A stretch of 9,454 nt of DNA from Clostridia bacterium (GCA_900768535.1 CAAGDE010000143.1:1-9454); one strand, 5' to 3'. Shown: positions 1 through 6,066, numbered from the stretch's first letter. A program made the numbers and translations. Notes: generated by a model from the letters alone, not told the origin.

Positions 1-41
1 CCGACTGAAGCACCGGAAAGATTTCACGGTGCGTTGGTCGG
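1..41. repeat. Imperfect 41-nt palindrome at window edge
   Basis: Nested arms pair as CCGAC (1-5) with GTCGG (37-41), GCACCG (10-15) with CGGTGC (27-32) and GAAA (16-19) with TTTC (22-25), separated by a 4-by-4 internal loop and one bulged A. It could be the end of a structured RNA, a terminator stem or part of a longer repeat cut by the window edge. No gene is visible here. Confidence 0.4.
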
Positions 42-76
42 GGGGTATGCCCTTCTCAGTGAAAGTTCTTGGGGTT

Positions 77-129
77 CTTAGACCCTTCTTCCAAGAAGGG
101 TCTAAGCAGGGTTTGGGACAGAGTCCCAA
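77..129 (-). terminator. Double hairpin downstream of the SLOG gene
   Basis: Two perfect hairpins follow the stop codon of the minus-strand gene at 133-615. The nearer pairs TTGGGAC (113-119) with GTCCCAA (123-129) over a 3-nt loop. The farther pairs 14 bases at 77-90 with 93-106. Neither is followed by a long U tract on the minus strand (the next bases are AACCCC), so this is either an atypical terminator or a palindromic intergenic repeat that also acts as one. Confidence 0.5.
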
Positions 130-132
130 GGT

Positions 133-615
133 CTACCCCCCAAGATTCACAAACACCGCGCCGGAGCGGAGGGCTTCGGTGACGGTGTAGGCGGTGCCGC
201 CGCTGTGGGAGTGGCTGTCGGTGAGGTAGGCGATACAGACCGAGGCGCCGCGGACGAGCTCGCGGTTCCGCTGTTGCAGGACGCCGGGGTAATAGTACGG
301 GCTGACGATCCGGACGGCGTCCGCCTGTTCGCGGATTTCGTCGTAGACCATGGCGTCCAGCGGCTTCCAGTGCTCGCTTTGGTCGGGGCAAGGGAGGATC
401 AGCTCCAGGCGGATCTCCGGGTATGATTCCCGCAGTTCCAGCACGGTCTGTGCCGCCATGGTATCGAATCCGAGCGCACCGCCCGCGCGGAATACGGTGG
501 CGCCCGCCGCAATCTGCCTGAGAAGCTCCTCTCTCAGCCGCCGCTTCAGCTCGGCGTGTTCGGTCTGCGGAATGACCCGGTGTCCGGTGAAGCAGACAAT
601 TCTGTCGTTCGTCAA
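133..615 (-). CDS. SLOG-family (YpsA/DUF1273-like) nucleotide-binding protein
   Basis: This 160-residue soluble protein has a Rossmann-like SLOG fold by motif. TGHR lies at residues 10-13 after a first beta strand, a glycine-rich FRAGGALGFD loop at 42-51, a PCPDQSEHW segment at 75-83, a QQRNREL helix start at 114-120 and a C-terminal SGGTAYTV turn at 138-145. SLOG proteins bind nucleotides or nucleotide-derived ligands. YpsA-like members are linked to cell division and stress in Bacillus, but the ligand of this subgroup is not established, so no reaction is assigned. There is no signal peptide or membrane segment. The start is TTG at 613-615: no in-frame ATG fits, and an AAGGA lies 11 nt upstream with a closer GGA. 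The gene is divergent from spoIIE and appears monocistronic. A DprA-like or lysine-decarboxylase-like (LOG) protein is a less likely alternative because of the TGHR signature and small size. Confidence 0.8.
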   Translation of the reverse strand: MTNDRIVCFTGHRVIPQTEHAELKRRLREELLRQIAAGATVFRAGGALGFDTMAAQTVLELRESYPEIRLELILPCPDQSEHWKPLDAMVYDEIREQADAVRIVSPYYYPGVLQQRNRELVRGASVCIAYLTDSHSHSGGTAYTVTEALRSGAVFVNLGG

Positions 616-647
616 TGCAATTTCCGTCCTTCTTTCGTGATAGTTCC

Positions 648-656
648 ATTATAGCA
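648..656 (-). promoter_or_regulatory. Extended -10 promoter for the SLOG gene
   Basis: On the minus strand the sequence reads TGC-TATAAT, a consensus -10 hexamer (648-653) with an upstream TG. The -35 position (671-676, TTTTAT) is poor, as is usual for extended -10 promoters. Transcription would begin near 640, about 25 nt before the TTG start. Confidence 0.6.
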
Positions 657-700
657 TATTTTCTGCAAAAATAAAAGAGGTTTTTCGAAATTTCCGAAAA

Positions 701-723
701 TATTTTTCCGAAGTCGGAAAATA
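701..723. promoter_or_regulatory. AT-rich palindrome in the divergent intergenic region
   Basis: TTTTCCGA (704-711) and TCGGAAAA (714-721) form a perfect 8-bp dyad over two bases. A related half-site, TTTCCGAAAA, lies just before it (691-700). The dyad sits about 50 to 75 bp upstream of the SLOG -10 and is a candidate operator; the protein that would bind is unknown. No U tract or adjacent gene end suggests a terminator. Confidence 0.35.
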
Positions 724-867
724 AAAAACTGCAAACAATCGTGCGACAGGATTCCTGTGCAATCTGTAAGAATCTTCCATTTCCGATCGGCTGTTCGACC
801 GGATTCAGCCGGTGACGACCGGAAGCGACCGGGGTCGGGCGACTGTCCGGTTTTTCTGCCTTCCCGG

Positions 868-899
868 TTCGACCGTTTTTTTGCGGATGCTGGTATAAA
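868..899 (+). promoter_or_regulatory. Candidate Spo0A-controlled spoIIE promoter
   Basis: An extended -10, TGG-TATAAA (hexamer 894-899), lies 39 nt before the spoIIE start. No TTGACA-like -35 is present. Instead TTCGACC (868-874) covers the -35 position; its complement GGTCGAA differs by one base from the Spo0A box TGTCGAA. Two more one-mismatch boxes lie at 742-748 and 794-800. In Bacillus subtilis, spoIIE and spoIIG use sigma-A promoters with Spo0A boxes overlapping the -35 region, so the arrangement is the expected one. One-mismatch 7-mers are common (about one expected by chance in this region), so the boxes are suggestive rather than proven. Confidence 0.5.
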
Positions 900-938
900 A
901 TGGTAATTATCATACCGGAGAAGGGAAGGACACTGAAA

Positions 939-3401
939 ATGCAGGAACAAACGAAACGGAAACGGGTCAGTCGGCTGACCGAACGGCTGGAGGCACGGGA
1001 TGCGGCGGGAAGCCGGCGCTGGCTGATGTGGCTGGGGAAGGAGCTGCTGCTCGGCGGCATGGCATACCTGCTGGGACTGGGGCGGCTGATGTTCGACACG
1101 CGCCCGCTGGGGCTGGCGATGCTCTGCGCGGGGGGCGGACAGATTGCGGGGATCCTCGGCGGGCTGATTCTGGCGGAGCTTGCGCTGGGAGAGAACGCCG
1201 CGCCGATGATCGTGGTCTATGCGGTGGCGGCGGTCATCCGTCTGACTGCAAGACTGCTGATGGAGTCCCCGGTGACGGCGGTCACGCTCCCGGAGGCGAT
1301 CCGACAGCTTCTGGACCCGCCGTCCGCGAACGGGACAGGCAGTGATCTGCGCGGGGGGAAGCCGGCGGACAGGCACTGGCGGGGGCGGCTCGTGGCACAG
1401 CTCCGCGCGACCATGACCGACAGCCTCGGTCTGCGTGCCGCAACGGCGGCGGTGGGGATGCTGACCGTTTCGCTGGCGCGGGTGATTTCGGGCGGCTTCC
1501 GGTTTTACGACTGGTTTGCCATGGCGGTATCGGTGACGGTTGCGCCGGCGGCGGTGGTGCTGCTGTGCAGCGTGCTGGCGGGCAGGCGGGACCGCGACCT
1601 GCTTTACCCGATCTCGGCGGCGGCGCTGATGGCGGCGCTGGTGTGGTCGGGAGATTTTGCCGAAATCGCCGGGGTTCCGGTGTCGCTCCTGCTGGCACTG
1701 CTGTTCAGTCTGGCGGTTGCGACCTTTGCCGGCGTTGCCCGGGGCGCGGCGGCGGGGGTGCTGTGCGGGCTGGTGTACCGTCCCATGCTGATTCCCGCGT
1801 TTCTCCTGGCGGCGCTCCTCTGCGGGGCACTGCGGGCACGGGGAAAGGTCACGGCGGGCATTCCGCTGGGCTGTGCGGCGGCACTGGGATGGTCGGTGTA
1901 TGCCCTCGGTATCGGCGAGGGGGCAGTTCTGCTCCCGGCGTATCTTGCGGTGGGGACGGTCATGACGCTGGCGGTCGGGCTTTCCGACAAATTCCGTGCG
2001 GCGGAGGAAACCGAGCCGGAGCACGCGGAGGACGCCGTTTCCGGACGCCTGGTACGCAGTCGGCACGAGGACAGCAACGGGCGGTTCCGCGACCTTTCGG
2101 AGGCGTTTTCGGGGCTGTCGGAGATGTTCTACAACCTCAGCGACCGCCTGCGCCGTCCGGGGACGCTGGATCTCCGCCGCATCTGCGACACCTCCTTTGA
2201 CACGGTCTGCGCGGACTGCCCGAACAAGACCGTCTGCTGGGGGCTGGAATACTCCGACACGGTGGCGGTGATGAGCACGCTGATAGCACAGCTGCATACC
2301 AAGGGAAAGGTGGACGAGGGGCAGGTTCCGGAGCATCTGCGGCACCGGTGCCCTTCGATGGATCTGATCCTGCGGCAGATCAACGCGGGGTGCGCGCGGC
2401 TGACGGGAGAACTGCTGCGGAGCAGTCGCACCGAGGTGCTGGCGATGGACTACGAGGCGGCGGCAAACCTGATCAATGACGCGCTGGCGGAGGATGACGG
2501 CGAATACCGCACCGACCCGGAGCTGGAAAACCGGATTGCGGAGTACCTGCGGGATGCCGGCATCGGGTTCGGGAGCGTGACGGTTTACGGCAAGCGGCGG
2601 CGGCAGATCTTTGTGCGCGGGGTGGAGATCGAGCGGTCGCGGGTGGCGCTGGATACCCTGCGGGGCGACCTGGGCGAGATGTGCGGGCTGGTTCTGGGCG
2701 AGCCGACGTTTGAAGTCGAGCAGGGAAGTAGCTCCATGCTCCTGCAGGCGCAGAAGCAGCTGGCGGTGACCGGCGCCAGGCAGAATCTGGCAAGAGAGAG
2801 CGTCAGCGGGGACACGGTCAACCTGTTCGGCAACCGCAAGGATTACTTCTACGCGCTCATCAACGACGGCATGGGCGCGGGGCGGGAGGCGGCGCTGACC
2901 TCCGGGCTGTGCTCGGTCTTTCTGGAGAAGATGCTCCGCGCCGGGAACCGTGCGGCAACGGCGCTCCGGATGCTGAACAATCTGATTCTCTCCCGCTGTC
3001 CGGACAGCGCGCAGGAGTGCTCCTCCACGGTGGATCTGATGGAGCTGGATCTGATCACGGGACGGGCATCCTTCGTCAAGAGCGGCGCGGCGCCGAGCTT
3101 CATCGTGCGGGACGGCACGGTGCGGCGTCTGCAGGCGAGCACGGCGCCCATCGGCATCATCCGCAAGCTGGACGCGCAGACCGAGACCTTTGACCTGCGT
3201 CCGGGCGATACGGTGGTTCTGATCAGTGACGGCATTCTGCAGAACGACCCGGAGTGCGACTGGCTGAGCGGCTATCTTTCCGCCTGTGCCGCGCGCGACC
3301 CGGAGCAGATTGCGTGCGACATCTGCCGTCACGCAACCGGCTTCCCCGACCACGATGACTGCTCCGCCGTGGCTCTGCGCATTGAGGCGGAGAACGGTTG
3401 A
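939..3401 (+). CDS. spoIIE: Stage II sporulation protein E (PP2C-type phosphatase)
   Basis: SpoIIE is a membrane-bound serine phosphatase at the asymmetric septum. It dephosphorylates the anti-anti-sigma factor SpoIIAA, so freeing sigma-F in the forespore, and it interacts with FtsZ. This 820-residue copy matches the usual length (827 in B. subtilis). Residues about 30-330 hold roughly ten hydrophobic segments. A linker follows with a cysteine cluster (C416, C424, C427, C433). The C-terminal third is the PP2C domain: metal-binding NDGMG (D643), a DLMELDLITG segment, SGAAPSFI followed by STAPIGII, LISDG (D764) and the final DHDD (804-807). All expected acidic residues are present, so the enzyme should be active. 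ATG 939 is chosen because AAGGA (926-930) sits 8 nt upstream. The in-frame ATG at 900 overlaps the probable -10 and has no ribosome site. GC is very high. No linked sporulation genes are in the window. Confidence 0.96.
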   Translation: MQEQTKRKRVSRLTERLEARDAAGSRRWLMWLGKELLLGGMAYLLGLGRLMFDTRPLGLAMLCAGGGQIAGILGGLILAELALGENAAPMIVVYAVAAVIRLTARLLMESPVTAVTLPEAIRQLLDPPSANGTGSDLRGGKPADRHWRGRLVAQLRATMTDSLGLRAATAAVGMLTVSLARVISGGFRFYDWFAMAVSVTVAPAAVVLLCSVLAGRRDRDLLYPISAAALMAALVWSGDFAEIAGVPVSLLLALLFSLAVATFAGVARGAAAGVLCGLVYRPMLIPAFLLAALLCGALRARGKVTAGIPLGCAAALGWSVYALGIGEGAVLLPAYLAVGTVMTLAVGLSDKFRAAEETEPEHAEDAVSGRLVRSRHEDSNGRFRDLSEAFSGLSEMFYNLSDRLRRPGTLDLRRICDTSFDTVCADCPNKTVCWGLEYSDTVAVMSTLIAQLHTKGKVDEGQVPEHLRHRCPSMDLILRQINAGCARLTGELLRSSRTEVLAMDYEAAANLINDALAEDDGEYRTDPELENRIAEYLRDAGIGFGSVTVYGKRRRQIFVRGVEIERSRVALDTLRGDLGEMCGLVLGEPTFEVEQGSSSMLLQAQKQLAVTGARQNLARESVSGDTVNLFGNRKDYFYALINDGMGAGREAALTSGLCSVFLEKMLRAGNRAATALRMLNNLILSRCPDSAQECSSTVDLMELDLITGRASFVKSGAAPSFIVRDGTVRRLQASTAPIGIIRKLDAQTETFDLRPGDTVVLISDGILQNDPECDWLSGYLSACAARDPEQIACDICRHATGFPDHDDCSAVALRIEAENG

Positions 3402-3419
3402 AGCAACGGGCATACCGAA

Positions 3420-3464
3420 AAGCAGAGACGAAAGCAACTCCGGCTTTCGTCTCTGCTTATTTTG
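3420..3464 (+). terminator. Intrinsic terminator of spoIIE
   Basis: A perfect 16-bp stem pairs 3420-3435 with 3443-3458 around a 7-nt loop, starting 18 nt after the spoIIE stop and followed by ATTTT. The U run is short but the stem is long, so termination is likely. Confidence 0.8.
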
Positions 3465-3483
3465 CGGTGCGATGCAACAGACG

Positions 3484-3716
3484 GTGCGCTCGCCGATTTC
3501 GCCCTCATCCGTCGCTTCGCGCCAAACTGCTTGCAGTTTTTCTTCCCCACCCAGGGGAAGGCTACCCTCGGCGATTCATAACTGTTAGATACAGCGCCGA
3601 TTTAGAGGCGGGATAAAGGTAGTATGCTAAAAATTTTGCATGACCGAAAGAAGCCTTCCCCCTGGGTGGGGAAGGTGGCGCGAAGCGCCGGATGAGGGCG
3701 AAATCGGCGAGCGCAC
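3484..3716. repeat. MITE-like inverted-repeat element
   Basis: The outer 39 bases of each side (3484-3522 and 3678-3716) are reverse complements with one mismatch. A second matching block (3543-3563 with 3652-3673) differs by one base of length. The left arm carries an extra self-complementary segment, AAACTGC-TT-GCAGTTT (3524-3539), where the right arm has only four bases. The 88-bp centre codes for nothing convincing. Similar inverted elements built around a CCTCATCCG core are scattered through clostridial genomes, so this is probably a non-autonomous repeat. No target-site duplication is clear at the ends. Confidence 0.75.
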
Positions 3717-3766
3717 ATTTTGAAACGATGCTTTTTCCTGCACCCCCAAGCAAAGTTCACAATCGG

Positions 3767-3791
3767 AAAGCCACCGGGGGAACCGGTGGCT
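3767..3791 (-). terminator. Hairpin after the lipoprotein operon
   Basis: AGCCACCGG (3769-3777) pairs with CCGGTGGCT (3783-3791) over five bases, 9 nt past the stop codon of the last lipoprotein gene. Only three U residues follow on the minus strand, so it may be a weak terminator or an mRNA 3'-end stabiliser. Confidence 0.6.
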
Positions 3792-3800
3792 ATGATGTTA

Positions 3801-4337
3801 TTACGGGATGTCCCGATGCGCTTCGGCGTAATCTGCCATGGAAGCCTTGAATTCTGTTTTGTCGGAATCCAGCCGGAAGCAGGAATAGTTGTCCTCGCTG
3901 AAATACAGAACCAGCATATCACCGGACAGCAAGATCCGCAGTCGGGGGTCTGATTTTGCAGAGGCATCGGACCGACTGAGCTCCAAAACGCCCCAATCAA
4001 ACAGCATTGCCATCGTTCCGAACTGCTCTGTCCTTTCCGAGGATTCAGGTTCCGTTTTTTGCGCTTCCGTGACGTTCAGTGTCCGCAGCCGCCGCAAAAC
4101 CTCGGCAATCACTTCCGGGTCGGAAGAAGTCGGCGCAGACAGGGAAGAATGCAGCGGATGATTCCACGTACAGCTAAAGTAGGTAAACGGCTTGGGGGAA
4201 TCCTTCATGATGTAAGTATTCCAATAAGTCAGCGGATCCGTCTCGGCTTTCTTCCCCGGCTCTTCGATCACCTTACATGACACCGTGCAGGAAAGAACGA
4301 GCAGGAGAGCGAGGATATAGAATATGCTTTTTTTCAT
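3801..4337 (-). CDS. Predicted lipoprotein, paralogue 2 of a tandem pair
   Basis: This 178-residue exported protein belongs to no family I recognise. The N-terminus is a lipoprotein-type signal: MKK, a hydrophobic stretch to residue 16, then C17 (preceded by VLS) or C21 (preceded by TVS). Neither lipobox is perfect. The mature part carries DPLTYWNTYIMKD and FTYF, a PEVIAEVLRRLRTL helix, a variable middle, then GDMLVLYFSEDNYSCFRLD and a final acidic tail. The ending resembles beta strands of a small folded domain. ATG 4337 is chosen because AAAGGAG lies about 6 nt upstream; a longer in-frame extension to 4409 would run into the neighbouring gene and has no ribosome site. It is the last gene of the operon, separated by 43 bp from its paralogue, with which it shares length and both ends but not the middle. 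A role as substrate-binding or immunity lipoprotein is only inference. Confidence 0.85.
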   Translation of the reverse strand: MKKSIFYILALLLVLSCTVSCKVIEEPGKKAETDPLTYWNTYIMKDSPKPFTYFSCTWNHPLHSSLSAPTSSDPEVIAEVLRRLRTLNVTEAQKTEPESSERTEQFGTMAMLFDWGVLELSRSDASAKSDPRLRILLSGDMLVLYFSEDNYSCFRLDSDKTEFKASMADYAEAHRDIP

Positions 4338-4380
4338 GACAATCTCCTTTCTGCGATCAGATGACAATTCTATCATATCA
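4338..4380 (-). promoter_or_regulatory. Duplicated 5' leader between the lipoprotein genes
   Basis: Read on the minus strand this begins TGATATGATA, continues to ATCGCAGAAAGGAG and ends at the ATG of the downstream gene. About 34 of 40 bases match the leader of the operon promoter near 5900-5942, including the TATGAT -10. The -35 position falls in the 3' end of the upstream gene and is not TTGACA-like, so it is likely a promoter remnant that still supplies the ribosome site. Confidence 0.6.
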
Positions 4381-4917
4381 TTACGGGGTGTCCTGATGCG
4401 CTTCGGCATAATCTACCATGGAAGCCTTGAATTCTGTTTTGTCGGAATCCAACCGGAAGCAGGAATAGTTGTCCTCGCTGAAATACAGAACCAGCATATC
4501 ACCGGACAGCATGATTTTCAATCGGGGAGCTGGTTTCGCGGAGAGGTCGGAGTTCAACCAGCCGAGCTCCAAAGGTCCCCATTTGTGGGATATTGCAAGC
4601 CCCCAGTCTTCGTCCGCCGTCAGATCAAACTCAATCTGCTGTTCCTTGGTAACAGACAATGTCCGCAGACGTTGCAGCACCTCCGCAATAACCTCAGGAT
4701 TCGTAGAGATTGGTTCAAGCCGTGACGAGAGTGCAGAGTAATTCCATAAGCACGCAAAATACGTAAACGGCTTGGGGGGATCCTTCATAATGTAGGTATT
4801 CCAATAAGTCAGCGGATCCGTCACGGCATCCATCTCCGGCTCTTCGATCACCTTACATGACACTGTGCAGGAAAAAGCGAGCAGGAGTGCGAGGATAAAA
4901 AATAGTTTTTTTTTCAT
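4381..4917 (-). CDS. Predicted lipoprotein, paralogue 1 of a tandem pair
   Basis: This 178-residue paralogue lies directly upstream of the gene at 3801-4337. It has the same lipoprotein-type signal (MKKK, hydrophobic core, then C17 in AFSC or C21 in TVSC), the same TDPLTYWNTYIMKD and PEVIAEVLQRLRTL blocks and an almost identical last 45 residues. Residues about 92-135 differ strongly. The conserved WG that precedes LEL is displaced by two residues, and a two-residue gain after it restores the total length. The ATG at 4917 is preceded by AAAGGA about 8 nt upstream, which overlaps the end of the hydrolase gene (12-bp gap), so translation may be coupled. No family is recognised. It would sit on the outer face of the membrane beside the secreted hydrolase. 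Confidence 0.85.
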   Translation of the reverse strand: MKKKLFFILALLLAFSCTVSCKVIEEPEMDAVTDPLTYWNTYIMKDPPKPFTYFACLWNYSALSSRLEPISTNPEVIAEVLQRLRTLSVTKEQQIEFDLTADEDWGLAISHKWGPLELGWLNSDLSAKPAPRLKIMLSGDMLVLYFSEDNYSCFRLDSDKTEFKASMVDYAEAHQDTP

Positions 4918-4929
4918 AGGAGGTTCCTT

Positions 4930-5820
4930 TCAAATTATCGGAAAATTTGGATATAATGTAACCACTCCACACTTGGCACAAGTGTATTGCGGTACGTAAT
5001 CCGGTGAAACAATTGAACGCGGACGGATAGGGGTAGATATCCACTCGTGCATTTCATGAATGATTCTTCCGCAGTAACAGGCACACTCATGATAATCCAT
5101 GTGGCTATCTCCAGTGTAAGAGTTAAAGTTGTGTGTGTGGTTGCTTTTTCTAAAATATTTTACATATTCTGCCCTCGATTTTTCCGGCACGGTGGGTTTG
5201 ACGCTTAAATAATAATCTGTATAGGGACATTCATACCCATTATGACGGTATACCCCATATTTCCCCCACTTTGATTCAACCAAAACAGTGTTAGAATTCC
5301 CACATAAGCCGTTTGACGTAGCTACATTTGTAACGACAACGATTCCCGAATGAAGATTGGTATCATCTGAAGTATCGTTTGGAGTTCCATTGTCATCAAA
5401 ATAGCAAATAATATCTCCCGCCATTGGCGTTGTAACTTCAACATAGGTGTTCCCGGTTAGATAGAAATTACCGGGATCATCAACCCAGTATTCCTGCGTA
5501 GTAGCATTTTGACTTACCCATGCATAAGAATGGCAATTATATCTTGCGGTTGCAGTGTGAAGACGGATTGCAAGGGGAAGAAATTGGGTCATTTCTTCAT
5601 TACGTTGGTTTTCATAAGCGGTTCCGTACTCCGGAGGGTCATATGCAATGAATCGACGTGCAGGAACCGGAGTGCCCCCAGGGTTGCTCAAAAATGTGTA
5701 TTGATATATAAAACTCACTTGTATATCGGAAGTCCCAGCAGCACTGGCAAAGGAGTAAAAACTCAAAACAGAAGCGAGCAAACAAACGATCAGGAACACT
5801 GCGATAAAACGTTTTTTCAT
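4930..5820 (-). CDS. Secreted NlpC/P60-like cysteine hydrolase (putative)
   Basis: This 296-residue protein has a clear Sec signal (MKKR, hydrophobic core, ASA-A near residues 25-28; no lipobox). A papain-like layout follows: NCHSYAW with candidate nucleophile C96, GDIICYFDD strand, LHSGIVV with candidate H157, then ESKWG at 182-186 and VYRHN at 190-194. This order (Cys helix, GD, HSG, SKWG) resembles NlpC/P60 or CHAP-type peptidoglycan or amide hydrolases, but I cannot name the exact family. The C-terminal 70 residues carry HTH (228-230), H240, H244, C246, C248, C250, H255, H258, C281 and C284, a probable zinc site. ATG 5820 is preferred because AAAGGA lies 8 nt upstream; starts at 5829 and 5880 are in frame but poorly supported. 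It is the first gene of the operon, 12 bp before a lipoprotein gene, and distinctly lower in GC than spoIIE or alaS. Confidence 0.7.
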   Translation of the reverse strand: MKKRFIAVFLIVCLLASVLSFYSFASAAGTSDIQVSFIYQYTFLSNPGGTPVPARRFIAYDPPEYGTAYENQRNEEMTQFLPLAIRLHTATARYNCHSYAWVSQNATTQEYWVDDPGNFYLTGNTYVEVTTPMAGDIICYFDDNGTPNDTSDDTNLHSGIVVVTNVATSNGLCGNSNTVLVESKWGKYGVYRHNGYECPYTDYYLSVKPTVPEKSRAEYVKYFRKSNHTHNFNSYTGDSHMDYHECACYCGRIIHEMHEWISTPIRPRSIVSPDYVPQYTCAKCGVVTLYPNFPII

Positions 5821-5931
5821 CTTCTTCATCCTTTCTTGGTCGGTGTTGCGGAAATGCTTCTTCTTCGTACTGTAATCCATTTGTTGTAACGACAGCCGTT
5901 AACCTCCTTTCTGCGATAGGACTACATTTTT
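5821..5931 (-). promoter_or_regulatory. 5' leader with an orphan Shine-Dalgarno site
   Basis: AAAGGAGG in the leader (AGGAGG at 5903-5908) is a perfect ribosome site, yet the nearest in-frame start is the ATG at 5880, 22 nt away, and no ATG, GTG or TTG lies at a normal distance. A second site, AAAGGA, serves the ATG at 5820. The leader matches that of the gene at 3801-4337, where the same site is correctly placed, so the upstream site looks like a relic of an earlier first gene. Confidence 0.5.
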
Positions 5932-5960
5932 ATCATATCATATGGAAAAGGGCTTGTCAA
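5932..5960 (-). promoter_or_regulatory. Consensus sigma-A promoter of the hydrolase-lipoprotein operon
   Basis: On the minus strand TTGACA (5955-5960) is followed after exactly 17 bp by TATGAT (5932-5937). A second TATGAT overlaps it five bases upstream but is too close to the -35. No operator-like dyad is evident, so strong housekeeping expression is expected. Confidence 0.85.
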
Positions 5961-6019
5961 TTGGCAGTTTTACCAAACTTTAACAGCGAAAATCAGTTAT
6001 CCTCACCAAACACAGGGTT

Positions 6020-6060
6020 AAAAACCGGTACCATTGCAAAACGCCTCGGTACCGGTTTTT
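6020..6060 (-). terminator. Intrinsic terminator of alaS
   Basis: A 13-bp perfect stem pairs 6020-6032 with 6048-6060 around a 15-nt loop, starting 6 nt after the alaS stop. The stem has A residues on one side and T residues on the other, so the U tract is part of the descending arm. It could work in both directions. Confidence 0.85.
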
Positions 6061-6066
6061 GTTGTT

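Larger units (their letters stand above)
3801..4917 (-). repeat. Tandem gene duplication, 580-bp spacing
   Basis: The two lipoprotein genes start and stop exactly 580 bp apart. The first 131 bases of each copy on the plus strand (from 3801 and 4381) differ at only about five positions, and the signal-peptide ends are also very close, while the middles have diverged. Similarity runs past the stop of the 3801 copy: 15 of 18 bases match between 3790-3807 and 4370-4387. This hints that a further unit once lay downstream. Confidence 0.85.

Noticed and set aside
900..938. Longer spoIIE start at ATG 900
   Set aside because: The codon overlaps the probable -10 box and lacks a ribosome site, whereas ATG 939 has AAGGA at 8 nt.
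56..1099. Minus-strand frame spanning the SLOG gene, its promoter and the spoIIE start
   Set aside because: It crosses two promoters and a terminator-like hairpin and its product changes character from low-complexity to Arg/Pro-rich; no domain is visible.
612..3437. 941-codon open frame antisense to spoIIE
   Set aside because: It is rich in Arg, His, Pro and Gln, has no motif or ribosome site, and lies opposite a well-conserved gene. GC-rich third positions remove stops from this antisense frame.
4324..4725. Plus-strand frames across the lipoprotein genes
   Set aside because: They are shadows of the two paralogues; both share the same antisense peptide because the genes are duplicated.
5821..5880. 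Longer hydrolase start at ATG 5880
   Set aside because: It puts about 20 charged residues before the signal peptide and lies 22 nt from the nearest strong ribosome site.
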